From Malaya genurostris (taxonomy: Eukaryota; Arthropoda; Insecta; Diptera; Culicidae): 64,000 nucleotides of DNA. The notes under the pieces were generated by a model, which was not told the origin of the DNA, did no database searches, and saw only the letters and a program-made list of their open reading frames with translations. The translations under genes and the position numbers were made by a program. The DNA lies in the NCBI RefSeq assembly GCF_030247185.1, contig NC_080572.1, forward strand, positions 152,752,365-152,816,364, given 5' to 3'. Below are positions 35,716 through 48,296 of this stretch, one piece after another. Numbering within the stretch: the stretch's first letter is position 1; each line of letters begins with the position of its first letter.

Positions 35716-36531
35716 ATGGCGAACGAAAACAATACTGAAGGCGGTGGTGCCTATCGATTTCCGATGTTGGATGCAATACAATGTATACCAGAATTTCATG
35801 GTTCAGTTAATGAACTGGAACCATTTTTATGTCAAATAAGTTATTTTGCGGAGCAAATCCCGCAAGGTGCGAATGAAAAACCTTTAGCAAATGTGATACT
35901 TACGAAATTAAAAGGAAATGCCGCAACTTTTATCAATAGAATAAGAGCCAATACAATAAATGATGTATTCCAAAATTTGAGAGATCAATTTGCAGTAAAA
36001 GTTACAGTAGAAGAGATTCTTATCAGGATCGAAACTCTTGAACAAAAATATGGAGAATCTTTTGAAGAGTACGCTGGAAGAGCGCTACAAATAATGGAAT
36101 TTATTGACGCTCAACAAGAGAATCAAGTCACGGAGGAAGTACAAAAATCCAGAAAATTACAGAAAGAGCATTAACGATTCATTTTATAGCAGGATTATCG
36201 AATAAAAACTTAAAGCAACTAGCAAAAAATCACAGGCTTCTTAAGTTTCAAGAATTAATAGGATTCCTAAAAGAGGAGGCAAAAATCAGCTATATATTAA
36301 CAAATATCGAAAATCGGCTGCTATCCTACCATGCAATTGATAAACCAAAACTCTGTCCAAGCAACAAATATAAATGTTATCCAGAGAGACAAATTGAAAA
36401 TTCCCATAAATACAACCGGAATTTACACAACGAATTTTATCGTAACGACAGATGCTTGATCGAAGATAGCAATTTTGATAGTAAACACTTAAAATATAAT
36501 GCAAAACAACTGTGGGTAAACTGCATGACAT
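35716..36531 (+). pseudogene. gypsy gag, frameshifted and cut by insertion
   Basis: The ATG at 35716 opens a 152-codon frame with a retrotransposon Gag look: IPEFHGSVNELEPFLCQI near the start, then ANVILTKLKGNAATFINRI and LRDQFA...EEILIRIETLEQKYGESFEEYAGRALQIMEF, matching the capsid-like helical region. A shift near 36140-36155 moves to the next phase, which then stays open to 36531 (AGLSNKNLKQLAK-type capsid end, then a polar tail). No canonical CCHC knuckle is seen. At 36532 a foreign element begins. The phase before it and the phase after it (39449 on) agree, so gag and pol once formed one reading frame. Confidence 0.85.
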
Positions 36532-37050
36532 CAAATATATTATATATCAATATGGATCACTCTTGCGATTCACGAGGGACATCACAGTAAAGTGCGGTGA
36601 TAAAAAAGGTTACTAATACACTACAAATTTTTTAATGCACATATGACAGCCATGGATTCAGTACACTGAATCAAACAAACCCAAATATATGGAATATTTC
36701 TCGATATGCACTGCACGAAAAAATAAGCTGTAAATACGATTTAGAATAGCAATCTGATACTAACACGGAAGAGAACACATTGTTATATAAAAAATCCCTA
36801 TTTATATAAATGAGTGTGAAATGTAAACGCAGAACTAAACGAATTAATCTTAATGCTTATTCCAGAATTTTACCAACATTTCCGAATTAAGTATTGCAAT
36901 TTCTTGATTTGAAAATTTAATCCATTTGTATTCAGGTTTACTGTGATAATGATTCCCGATTCCAGTCCAGTTTGTTTAGAGCATTTCATTGAACTGCAGA
37001 TATGTAATACTACGGTATATTATTGTTTGTAATGCTGTTGGCACTACTGG

Positions 37051-38295
37051 CACAGACTAACAGACATGACAGTATGAGTAAATTCTAATAAAAATTATTT
37101 TTCGTGATGCACTAGTTCCACCTATATTGTACTGCGCGAACTATTTACTATCTGTACACCCCTTGTGTTATGTAAAAGTTTTTTTACTAGTTGGTTTCCC
37201 CTCGTTTGTCAACACCGATCAGCTGCTTGCAGGGATGCCTGATTTCATCAAAATATTTGAAAATGAATCGTCACAATGATTTATTGGATTACGTTGATAA
37301 TATATTTAACTTTTTCTTGATGTTGGAGGGTAACCATTTATTCGACTCAAATTTGTTCATCTAGACTATTTTTTATTGTGTTGGTAGTTTTCACCCGAAA
37401 TTAAGTGGCGGCAGACCAGAAGCAAGTAAATATTGTAACAAAACGGGTTCGATGTTTTATTGAGTTAGAGGATGAGAAGTAGGCGCAATTATGTATATAG
37501 TTTAGGCAATATCAAAGATAAACTCAAGATAGAGTAGTCTGCGATTTCTTAGGTATCATTTGAATAGGACCCCTCGATGAGCTCGGTTCACTGTCAATTT
37601 GAGTATTTTGAAGCAAAACAACAAGTGTCTGATCACTAGATGCGTCGTAACTATGACAATGATTGTTTATGTTTGGAAAAATATCAAGTTACAGTATGAA
37701 CGATATTGAGAAATTTCGCTTTATATCAGTGATTCTTAGAATAAGAAAGTGAAAACTACTTAGAACCATTGTCTAGAATTTATTTAGTTTGTTATAGCCT
37801 CATCCCATGAAGCATCAGTTGTGGCAAGAAATCATTATATGCTGAATGTAAACATATGTGTGCTTCCTTTCTAACTTGTATTGTTTCCATGGCATTTTGT
37901 CGGAACTAGTCGACGCTTGTTAACGGAGGGTCAATAAAATTACATTATTACTGAACCAACTGGTTCACGATTACTGACCCAACATTTTTCAATGAAACGT
38001 ATGGAACATTGTAATCTTCAGTTTATCTTTGGCAATATGTATTAAATCTGTATCCTGCATGAAATTCGCATGGACGCATACAAATCAATACATTACAGGT
38101 AATTCTGTATGAATGGCAACTCTGTTGGTAAATGAAAAAAATAAAGACAGTCTAGATGACAGACATGATGTTTTTGATAGGGTAACGTGGCGCCATCATG
38201 ACACATGTGAGTACTGTCCCAAATAATGGAATATTCGAAATGACCGTTAAAATGATTGAAGAATCAAATTTGAGTGTCCTGTCTGTTAGTCTGTG
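37051..38295. mobile_element. TIR element 'A', copy 2, nested in element B
   Basis: Same TIRs as 11749-12407, flanked by identical 7-bp duplications CTACTGG (37044-37050 and 38296-38302). It is longer than copy 1 chiefly because it holds element D, plus a small extra segment near 37330-37425. Confidence 0.92.
37513..38031. mobile_element. TIR element 'D', nested in element A copy 2
   Basis: The ends CAAAGATAAACTCAAGAT and ATCTTCAGTTTATCTTTG form TIRs. 7-bp duplications GCAATAT lie at 37506-37512 and 38032-38038. Copy 1 of element A has the empty site (GGCAATATG near 12150), proving the insertion. Confidence 0.9.
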
Positions 38296-38419
38296 CTACT
38301 GGTACAGCTCGATGTCTTTAATTTACTATTTATCCGTGAGACAAACAGATCGAAATCATAGTAAGTTTACAGTTAACAAATCTTTTTTGCTTACACATTA
38401 ATGCACTAGAAAGAAGAAC

Positions 38420-38625
38420 GGCTTCCCACATTATCAGATCCGAATGGATTCCGAATCAATTCCGAATCGGCGAGAAATTTTCATTCGGAATTTCATGTGG
38501 AAATCATAATGAATTCCGAATCAATTCCAACTCCAGTGCAACAACCGATTCCGAATGAATTTCGCCTACAACCGGTTGATTCGGAAATCAGTCTGAATTG
38601 AGTAAGAAGATGCGGACTGAATTGT
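38420..38625. repeat. ATTCCGAAT-rich patch within element B
   Basis: At least six ATTCCGAAT or near-match words in both orientations occur in about 200 bp, followed by a CTTCTTCTTCTTC run. It could be a small separate MITE; its ends are not clear. Confidence 0.4.
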
Positions 38626-39448
38626 CAGTTTGTCTTCTTCTTCTTCTTTTCCGATTTTGCACGTTTTCGTGCTGACTTTCAGTTTATTTTTAAATGAAAA
38701 CATTACATAACTGATTATACACATTGAAATCTTCATGTTTTTCGTATATACAGAACTAGTAAATAACCGGTTCTTCTTAGAATTCCAACATAAACTGTTG
38801 AAATTCGCTGGAAATTAACAAAACAGCCTACCTTAGTCAGCATCATCCATTCCTCTAGCTGGAGTGTAATGAAATGGCTTAAGTCGCCTAAATTTTACAC
38901 TAACACATTCATAAAATGAGCGAATATTCAATGACATTTATAATGTCACTGTCAATCAGGTTGATCGAGCAGCCAACTCAGGCGAAAATTCTAGCACTGA
39001 ACCGATCGAGCACTGAAAAATCAAGCAGTCGAGTAAGAATTCATTACGCATTCCGTCATTTCGATAATGTGGGTTGATGCTGATTTTAATTACACAGTGC
39101 TGCCACTATGAACATTTGTTACAAATGAAATTGAAAAAAGTGAAACATCCTCCGAAAATTTTCATTTTCATTGGTGATTAAGACGATAGGTCTTAAAGAA
39201 CGTAATTCTACATTATTTTTAGGCAATATTTACTTTCGTCAGAAAAACACATGAAAATGTTCACACCTCTATTTGGGCATCATGCTCAATTAGTTGTGAC
39301 ATTTCACTTCTGGGTGCACGATAAACGCAAACTATTAAATTTGACTGAACTAATAGCCTTGAGCGTCATGAGATGGTGTTACTGTGATGTCCTTTTCGAT
39401 TTGTATTGAATTCGTTAAAGTGATCCATATTGATATATAATATATTTG

Positions 39449-41830
39449 ATGACATACAGTAATAGAAACATATTGGGAAGATATGATAATAATATCAGAA
39501 GCAGAAAGGTGCCTGATCAAAGGAGATATGGAGCATCTAGATATTCGAACGCAAATAATTTCAAGGAAAAACGTCCAGAAGGGATATGGTTTAAACTACA
39601 TAACACAAAAGACTATGAATTTATGATGTTATTGAGATCGGCAACCAGACCTAATAACGAAATGAGCTTCCTAGTAGACACAGGAGCAAGTGGCAACATG
39701 ATAAGTAGACGAAACGCAGAGTACATGGGGGCATATACAATTAATGGGAACGAAGTAATAGAATATTCTGGGGTAACAGGTACTGTTAAAAAAACATTAG
39801 GTACCGTAGAACTGAGTTTTATCATCGCAGGAAGAATTTTCCAAACGAAGTTCGACGTAGTGGAGAATTTGACTCCAGGTGGTATTTTGGGAATGAGATT
39901 TATGAATAAGTATGTTCTTAGTATGCACAATGACCGAGGGTGGATATGCTTACGGAAAATACCTCTCACATTTGAACCAAAAACGGAATCGTATGAAACT
40001 CATCAGAAACAGGAGAACAGAGTCTCGGAATACGAGGCAGGTAACGAGGTCAAGGTACAGGAAAAATACCAAACAGAAGATCAAACCAATCTTAGTCTAC
40101 AGGGTAGGCAATGTACAGAAACGACAAAAAATTACACGGGGCAATTGCAAGAAAGTATGCAACCACATGAATTGTTGAAAATAAATTGTACTAGAAACAA
40201 TCAATTGTTAGTGAGAATTGCTTCAGTAAATAGACCGAATGAAAAAATTAAATATATGCTCGATACTGGAGCCTTTTATAACGTGATGAGATGGGATACT
40301 GTTGCGAAAATAGGAGCAGAGGAAATAAACTATAAAGATAATTTATACATTGCAGGCTTTGATGGAACTCAATCACAGACTATTGGGTCAGTGAAAATCA
40401 CGTTGATTATTGGAAAAACTCAATACAGAGTTAGGTTTTACATAGTAAAAGATTTATGTGTTCCTGGAATCATTGGAGCAGAATTTTTAAAGATATATAC
40501 AATTTATGTCACTCAGAATTTCGAGTACATATGCCTAAGGGTACCAAACGAGTACATTAAAACAGAATATATTCCAATATCGGAAAAAGAAAATTTTAAC
40601 AGAGCTGAGAATTATGGAACGCGTGCTGCAAATAACGATAAGGTCAACATTGAAATATCAAACCGAAATGAAAGAAACAAAGTAGTTTGTGATAGTAAAC
40701 AAAAGCCAAAGATGTTGTCAAAAAGCGACAACAATTGTTACATAAATAAATCAACAAGTAGAGAGAGTACAATCAAGAAAAATATTAAAAATAATGTGGA
40801 GAATGACAAAAAAGAATTAATCATCGTAAATGCTGAAGCCATCGAGCGCGGTATATCGAAGCATGATAAACATGAAACAAACCAAAAAGTGAATAAAAAT
40901 GAAAACCTTAATGTTGTGCCTCATAACAACAATGAAATATACAACGACGACGATCGTTCAGATAGTATGCTTCCCTTTTGTGGAACTAACATTGCTAATG
41001 AAAAAGAACAAGATTTGTTAAATAGATATTGCAACGAGGAAGATATATATTTACTTGATTTAGAATCGAACCAAGACCTGAGTTTAACGGAAAATAAAAG
41101 ATACGGTCAAACAACTGGTCAGGACCGGACGGATAAAGTACTGGAAACATTAAATACAGATCACTTGTCTAGAGAAAACTTTGTAGGCATAGAGAGAATT
41201 ATGGCAACGTATAGCGATGTCTTCTATTTGAAGGGGGATAAATTAACTATCACCGATGCAGCGGTACATGAAATTGAAACTACTTCAAACGTGCCTATCA
41301 ATAAACGGCAATACAGATTTCCAGAAGCCACTAAAAATCATATTAATGAAGAAATTGAAGAAATGAGGAGGCAAGGTATCATAAGGCCTAGTAAGAGTCC
41401 GTGGAATGCACCAGTCTTATGTGTTCCTAAGAAGGACGATGAATTTGGAAACAAGAAATACAGAATTGTGGTTGACTTTAGGGCTCTGAATTTAGTAACA
41501 AAACCATTTGTATACCCAATTCCACTAATCGACGAGATTTTAGACAATCTCGGAAACAGTAAATATTTTTCCACTTTGGATTTAAAATCGGGATTTTATC
41601 AAGTACCCATTAACCCAAAAAATGCTGCCAAGACAGCGTTTTCAACTCCAAAAGGCCACTTTGAGTTCACAAGAATGCCTATGGGTTTACGAAATAGTCC
41701 ATCCACTTTTCAGCGATTAATGAATACGGTGTTGTATGAAATAAAAGATGTGAAAGCTATAGTCTACCTGGACGACATAATTGTTTTAGTTGAATTGAAG
41801 AACATAATGATAACTTGTGCAAAGTTTTAA
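39449..41830 (+). pseudogene. gypsy pol, part 1: two retropepsin-like domains and reverse transcriptase
   Basis: This 793-codon frame continues gag. Residues about 70-170 are an aspartic protease with the catalytic FLVDTGAS (Asp at 39677-39679). A second protease-like domain at about 265-365 has MLDTGAF (Asp at 40262-40264), and both share the later GxIG or PGIxG-xxF motif. A 230-residue polar, Asn/Lys-rich linker follows. The reverse transcriptase (about 600-780) has RQGIIRPSKSPWNAP, VVDFRALN, FSTLDLKSGFYQVPI with the first catalytic Asp, FTRMPMGLRNSPSTFQ, and the active site YLDD (41765-41776). Just after YLDD a net shift near 41790-41815 ends the frame at 41830. Protease duplication is not standard for this class. 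Confidence 0.92.
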
Positions 41831-44310
41831 GGGCATTGCGCCGACATAATTTAAAAGTCGAGCCAGGAAAATGTCAAATTTTAAAAACGGAAATAAAATA
41901 CTTAGGTCATGCAATCGACAAGGAAGGCATCCGGCCTACTGAAGAAAACATTAAGGCAATTAAAGAAATGATAGCGCCCAGGTCGGTTAAAGGAGTCCGC
42001 TCATTTTTAGGGACAGTAAATTTTTATGGAAAATTTATACCACATATAGCAGAGAAACGTAAACCACTGAACGATCTCTTGCGAAAGAATGTGAAGTTTG
42101 CTTGGACAAACGAGTGTCAAAAAGCCTTTGAGGAACTAAGAAACTTTTTAACTTCTGACACACTGTTAGTTAGACCAAACTATAAAGATACGTTCGTGAT
42201 CACGACAGATGCCAGCGAGTACGCTATTGGAGCAGTACTTTCCAATGAAAAATCGATCGACAGGCCTATTTCTTATGCAAGCAGAGGTCTAGTAGGTGCT
42301 GAAAGAAAATACCATACGATTGAAAAGGAACTGTTAGCCATCGTATGGACAGTGAACCGTTTCAAACATTTCATTTATAATCAGAGATTTATTGTATACA
42401 CTGATCATAGACCGCTAATTTCAATATGGCATCTAAAAGAAACTTCGCCTACGCTAACGCGTTTACGTCTGAAACTTCAAGGGTTGGAAATGGACATTCG
42501 CTATAAACAAGGCAAAGACAATGTTGTGGCAGACTTTTTATCCAGACTGCCCGAACAGGCCGAGTCCTTACACCCTATTTCAATAGTCACTAGACAGCAA
42601 AAGCGTCAACAACAGCAGCAAGCAGAAAAAAATGAAATGGCGAAGCAGAAAGACGCGGAAAATAAAACAACTTCCCCAAAACAACTGAAAGACGAATCAG
42701 GCAGGTTTGCGTTATTTAAAAATAAACAAAAGACAGAATGGAATCCGCACATGGACGGATTAGAAAATATCGATTTTGGATGGGACGAAAAGGAAGATTT
42801 GGGAGTACTCTCACATTTCGAAGAATATGAAATATGCATAAATAACAATGACATCAAATTTGATCTGCTGAAATTTTCAAAACAAAAAACTAACGAAAGT
42901 GATTTTGATGGTACTTTCGTAATAGTAAACAGTAGATCAGCATATAAAGAACTAGCCGAGCTGATACACTTACCACACGGTTTAAAAGACTACCTAAATG
43001 GAAGAGTATTTTCAATTCCAGATCGTAAAATATGGGGATTGGTTCTAAATGGCTCGAGTAGATCAATAACCGATACAAGAATTCTAATAGATGGGTTAGT
43101 AGATGCATTCACTAACTGCCCTGAAGACCTGAAAAATGCAAAGAACATGCAAATTATCTCTTTTCGAAACATGCAGAAAACTCCTGAGGCAAATGTGTTG
43201 AGATTTATTGCCGAGAAATTTGATAAAATTTTCACACTATATGCACCGGAAAAAGATAGGATGTGGGTGCCGGAAAAAGACCGCGAAACTACATTGAAAG
43301 AATTCCACGATGCTCCTCTAGGCGGACATGTTGGAAGCAAACGAATGTTGAAAAGAATGAGTCCACTATTCCATTGGACTAATATGCGGAAGGATATTGA
43401 AAATTATGTTAAACAATGTAGCTCGTGCCAGAAAAACAAAATCGGTCGAGCGAACAAAATTCCAATGAGAATTACCACGACATCGTCCGAACCGTTCGAG
43501 AAATTGTATATGGACATAGTGGTATTACCCGAGTCAGAATGGGGGAACAGATACGGACTTGTGATGCAAGACGATCTGACTAGATATCTAATTGTAGCAC
43601 CGATGGAAAATCAAGAGAGTGCCACGGTCGCGCAAACTTTCGTGAATAATTATATATGTAAATATGGAACACCCGCCGAATTGGTAACCGATAACGGAAC
43701 CAATTTTGTTAGTTCTCTTATGAAAAATGTATGTAAAATTTTAAAAATTAAAAAAATTACTACAAGTGCATATCATCCACAAGCAAACTTGGTGGAACGA
43801 TCGAATAGGGAATTGAAAACCTATTTAAGACAATACGTAGGTAACGAACCGAAAACATGGGATCAATTACTCCCATTCTTCAGTTTCGAATATAATACCA
43901 CTGTAAATTCCTCAACGGGTTATACACCGTTTGAATTATTATACGGAAGACGGGCGAACATTCCAAACTCCGTTTACAAATACGATAATGATGGTCTCTA
44001 CTATGAGGACTACGTCAATGAAATGCGATCTACATTTAAACGACTTCACCACCAAGCCCGGGAGAATCTAATTGCGTCTAAACACAAGCGCAAAGAATTA
44101 TATGATAAAAACTCCAACGAGTGGCAGCCAATGTGGGGAGACTTAGTGTTAGTCAAAGCCAATCCCACAGGCGCAGGCCAAAAATTACAATCACTCTGGA
44201 GAGGACCATATGAAGTAGTCGCTCTACCTAGTGAACAGACAACAACGATTAAAAATGGAAACAGGCTTGAGAAGATCCATAATAATCGCTTGAAAAGATA
44301 TACCGAATGA
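41815..44310 (+). pseudogene. gypsy pol, part 2: RT end, RNase H, spacer domain, integrase
   Basis: This 831-codon frame is open to 44310 and continues pol in the next phase. Residues 1-75 are the RT thumb (IKYLGHAI, VRSFLGTVNFYGKFI). Residues about 120-245 are RNase H (TTDASEYAIGAVL, KELLAIVW, YTDHRPL). Residues about 262-465 are a spacer with a Gln/Lys-rich start and an unfamiliar folded-looking part (FVIVNSRSAYKELAEL ... IWGLVLNGSSRSITDTRI). Residues about 495-540 are the integrase H2C2 finger (GGHVGS..., CSSCQKNK). Residues about 560-680 are the catalytic core with its D, D and E (YMDIV, TDNGTNF, NLVERSNRE). Residues about 775-831 are the C-terminal domain with WRGPYEV. All catalytic residues are visible. 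It is separated from part 1 by one frameshift. Confidence 0.92.
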
Positions 44311-45689
44311 TTTATACAAAAAAAAATTCCACTCTATAGAGTCTTTTAACTGAAAAGATAACCGTTAATACAATATAATAATAAACGAAATAATGGGATA
44401 AAGATCGTTTGTTTGTTAATCATGAAAAAGTGTAACAAAAGAAAGACTTTTAAACCAAGTATGGGATTTTGAAACACAAAATCAAGATGAAATTCAAGTT
44501 AACAAATTATGAAAATCAATAGCGAAAAATATATTCGACAAAGCGATATTGTTTGAATATGCAACATAAAAGTGTAGATAAATTAATGTAAAATGGACAA
44601 AAGTTATTTAAAGGTGTACGACTAGATATCAACACGAACAAAACATTAAATAATGATTCAGGGTTAAAAGTACCAAAGAAAAATCAACTTGGATGGATCT
44701 ATGGATTACGAAAAAGGTTATGTAAAAAAAAAGAAGAAAAAAAATTCCATGCATGAAAATCAGTCAGGATAACAATGAGAAGATAAAAATAAAAAAATCA
44801 CAAAAGAGAGAATTATGAGAAATATTTTTGCTTACAATGGAAAGCAAACTTAATGCAAGGGAAACAATATCAAGTAGTAGTAAAAGGATGATGGGATATA
44901 ACTAAAAGGGTATACTCAAACGAGTTTTTTTTTCATAGAGTTTATGGATTCAAAATAAAATGACACGATAAACATTAGGTCAGCACAAATATATTGATTC
45001 GTAGTTAGACATTAAACTAATATAATGAAAAATATAATTCAACAATGACGTGATGGAATTAGAATACGACACAACGTTAGAGGACAACAAAATGAGAAAG
45101 ATATAAGAAACTAGTGGACATATTAACGAATACCAAAACGACGCTGGCCAGCATATAATTCCTATGCCATAAAGGTATTTTAGCAATTTCTTCAGTATGA
45201 GTGTGGAAACTAGTGTGTGTGGACAAGGGGAGCCGGACCCCAGAATGAAAAGAAAGTGCGCACTATTTTGAACGGAATGGCAATTTGTATTATTAAACAA
45301 AGCATCTGGATAGAGATGAAATCAAATTTTGTGATAATTCTCAATACTCAAACAAGACTTCGCGACAATCGTAATGAAACAAGAATATGAACCTGAAAAT
45401 CGGATTTTACTTGAAACCTCAAATTATTTATGACAAAATAAATACAACACTCAACGAATCACGCAGGGTCGTATAAAGGAATAATACATAAATCAAATAA
45501 ATAGGAAATTAATTAATGATACTCAAAAAAAAACGTATTGAAAGGATGAAGAGAAATACAATTCATATTCATAAACCACTTTACAATGTATACTAACATA
45601 TATATCTGATTTTTTCACAATTTTTGTTCAAATTAATCTAAAAGACAAATCTAAGTATGTTTTTAGAACAATATAGACCGCCGAAAACA

Positions 45690-45710
45690 CATCTCAGTAA
45701 GTAAGGGGGG
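45690..45710 (+). other. internal polypurine-tract-like motif
   Basis: CTCAGTAAGTAAGGGGGG resembles the terminal tract at 47562-47579 almost base for base, 1.87 kb upstream of it. It may be a central-type second priming site or a duplicate. Confidence 0.5.
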
Positions 45711-47561
45711 ATAGTTGCGGCATTGAACTGACCATTCGACCTGGATGAAAAAGTAACCAAACAGAAAGAAGGAAGAAAGCAATTACCAGAGGCAAATAAA
45801 GGTAAAACAAAGTTGATGGATAGAGATGAGCAAAATGTAAGCAGCATTCATGGTAAGATAAGCTAAAATATTCGGCATGTAAAGTGAGTTGCAGGGAATA
45901 CAAAAAAAAACAGACATATTTATAAGACAAAGGTTCATAATAACCAGCAACAAGCATTCGCATGCCGCAACTTTAATAAAAATTTTATTTCCACAGACAG
46001 ACGTATTGTCGGCAGATGGGTACTTCAACGAAAGGACGGGTACCTCAACGGAAATTCAGTCGAGATAAATTATAGACGAATAAATATATCGACAGATACA
46101 CCTAATTGCATTAAAGTTAAAGGAAAGCTAATAGTAGGTTGATTGCCAAAGATAGATTAGATAGATTTCTTTATGAGTTCCAAAAATAACTATACAATAC
46201 GGAAAAATAAGAAAAACGAGCAATATAATCAGAGAAAAAAAACACGAGCCTGCAATTATTTACGAAATTTGATTTGTATAAAACTCAGTGGAAATATATA
46301 TATAATCAGTCATGAGTCTTCAATTATTTACGAAATTTTATTTGTGTTAAAACTCAGTGGAAATAATGCATTATAGAAAGGATAACAATTGAGTGGTAGT
46401 TACAATTTATAGTTATGCGCATGCAAATTTATTAAGAGATTAGTTCTAGTAGAAATCGGAGCCCTCGCCAACGTGTGCATCCAACGTATTCATCGCGGTC
46501 GTGCAAGAAGGAAGGATGTCGGTAGCATAGCAAAGCTACCTAAGAGAACGAGAGGGTGTGGTCGAATGCGGTGGCAAGTCGAAGACAAAGGGGACCGTGG
46601 ACCCATCAAGATGTCGGAAATATGAACAGAAGAGCCAGTAAATCGGAAGAAGGTGCAGATTCGGTATTGGGAACCATAGTAACGAATTGAAGTAAAACGC
46701 AGTCAACACAGTTAAAGACGATGTGCGGGTGCAGCACAACAGTCCAAAGTGCCATCCCATATCTCTCACGAAAGAAGACAAGAAGGAAGTGAACGCAGTC
46801 AACACAATAAAAGACGATGCACGGGTGCAGCACAACAGTCCAAAGTGCTATCCCATATCTCTCACGAAATAAGACAAGAAGGAGTTAAACGTAGTCGACA
46901 CCGTAGGAAATGATCTGCGCGGGGGTGCCACAACAATACAAGGTACTACCCCGTCTTTCATTCAGTGGGCATCGTCAAAGCTCAACTGAGTGCCATAAAC
47001 AAGCAAAGGAAAAGAATTCAATGATCATTGGGAAAGCGACCACGAAACCAGACGTAACATTTTTTGGAGATGCGCTAGAAGCCTCAACTCATCGGACAGA
47101 ATAATGCAGCAGTTTCGATGATAATTAAAACTCAAACGAAACAGCGATTAATTCCTAAACTATGGTCAACAAACCGAATGATACTGAGATGAGAACCAGA
47201 CGAGAAGAAGGAGCCACCATGGAGGAAATGACACGGCACCCAGAGTCCAAGACTAGCAACCGTTCGATCACCCCACCACACAGAGAAGGTACAGACAAAA
47301 GCAACTACAAGGCGGCACTGGGTCTGGAATGGAAGCACACGCTACGGCATTATAAGGTTAGGGAAGCTAACGTCATCAAATATTTAAATGAAACAAAGTG
47401 CATATGTAAACAGAAAAAAAAACAAATGAATATGTGAACAAAAAAAAAAGGAGCAAAAAAAAAATTATTAATCTTTTGTAACGGCAATCTTAGGGTTTAC
47501 ATTTAGTTAGCATAACGGGTTAAGTTATTACCCGCGCAATCAACTTGATGGTAGCATCAAG

Positions 47562-47580
47562 CTCAGTAAGTAAGGGGGCA
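47562..47580 (+). other. polypurine tract of the gypsy element
   Basis: CAGTAAGTAAGGGGGCA lies immediately before the 3' LTR start at 47581, where plus-strand DNA synthesis is primed. Confidence 0.8.
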
Positions 47581-48292
47581 TGCAGCAGCCCTAATTTTTC
47601 CAAAGAAATCTTTATCTAGTACAGTCAGTAGACCAGTAGAGTAATAACTGATAACGATGATGACAGTGTATCGATATTCATCAACTATACAGAAGTAATT
47701 CTTACATTTACTTACATTGTAACTGCAGCAGCCCTAATTTTTTCATAAAAATCTTTATCTTAGCTAGTACAGGCAGTAGAACAGTTGAGTCATTGTAATG
47801 CCCACGGCTGGCTATTTCAACATATTGCATCAGCCAGAAGAAACCGATCGAATTAATTGATTATGTACATAAGCGACGCGATCGCAGTGAATTCACGTAG
47901 GTAGTTATAGGTGGTAGTTAGTCTACCAGATATATATATAAGTATAGGGTTTTGTTAGTTACATAGGTTGGAGTATAAAAGGGTCGGTTTTTGGTTTAAA
48001 CAGGGCTTTTTTCTTAATTTTACTGTAGAGTAATGCTCCTTGGGCGACCGGGTAACACCGTAATCAAACTTGGACACCATTACTCAGGCCAAAAGCAGTA
48101 GTTAAGAAGAAAAATTAAGTTGTTCATTAATTAGGAGTTAGGTCAGGCACGAAGTTATGTGCTGTAGGGAAGATAGGACAGTAAAGTGTAAAAGATATTA
48201 GAAGAATAAAAAAAAAACGAGAGAAAAGGAAATTGTGCGATTTTATAAGTGTTTTAAAAAGAAATACCCCCTCTCGACGCTCGGGCAACGCA
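47581..48292 (+). repeat. 3' LTR (712 bp)
   Basis: Matches the 5' LTR. Differences seen include CATATTGCATC versus CATCATCAGCATC, GACGCG versus GATGCG, and GACGCTC versus GCCGCTC near the end. TA tract is (TA)5. Confidence 0.95.
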
Positions 48293-48296
48293 CACA

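Larger units (their letters stand above)
36532..39448. mobile_element. TIR element 'B', inserted in the gag-pol frame
   Basis: Perfect 30-bp terminal inverted repeats start CAAATATATTATATATCAAT. They are flanked by identical 7-bp duplications ATGACAT (36525-36531 and 39449-39455). Subterminal inverted words GGACATCACAGTAA lie near 36579-36592 and 39387-39400. No transposase. The interior holds element A copy 2 and a stretch rich in ATTCCGAAT words (38430-38600). Confidence 0.93.
44311..47580 (+). other. 3.3-kb non-coding region between pol and 3' LTR
   Basis: A-rich on the plus strand, with no env-like frame and only short, motif-free ORFs on either strand. It holds a ~70-bp tandem duplication (46247-46373, CAATTATTTACGAAATT) and about three copies of a 96-98-bp unit (46726, 46822, 46919; CGGGTGCAGCACAACAGTCC). 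The 91-codon frame at 47162-47437 is charged and unrecognised. Confidence 0.6.

Noticed and set aside
44980..46028. Minus-strand hydrophobic frames in the gypsy 3' region, possible antisense env
   Set aside because: Hydrophobicity follows from an A-rich plus strand; no cysteine pattern or membrane-fusion layout.
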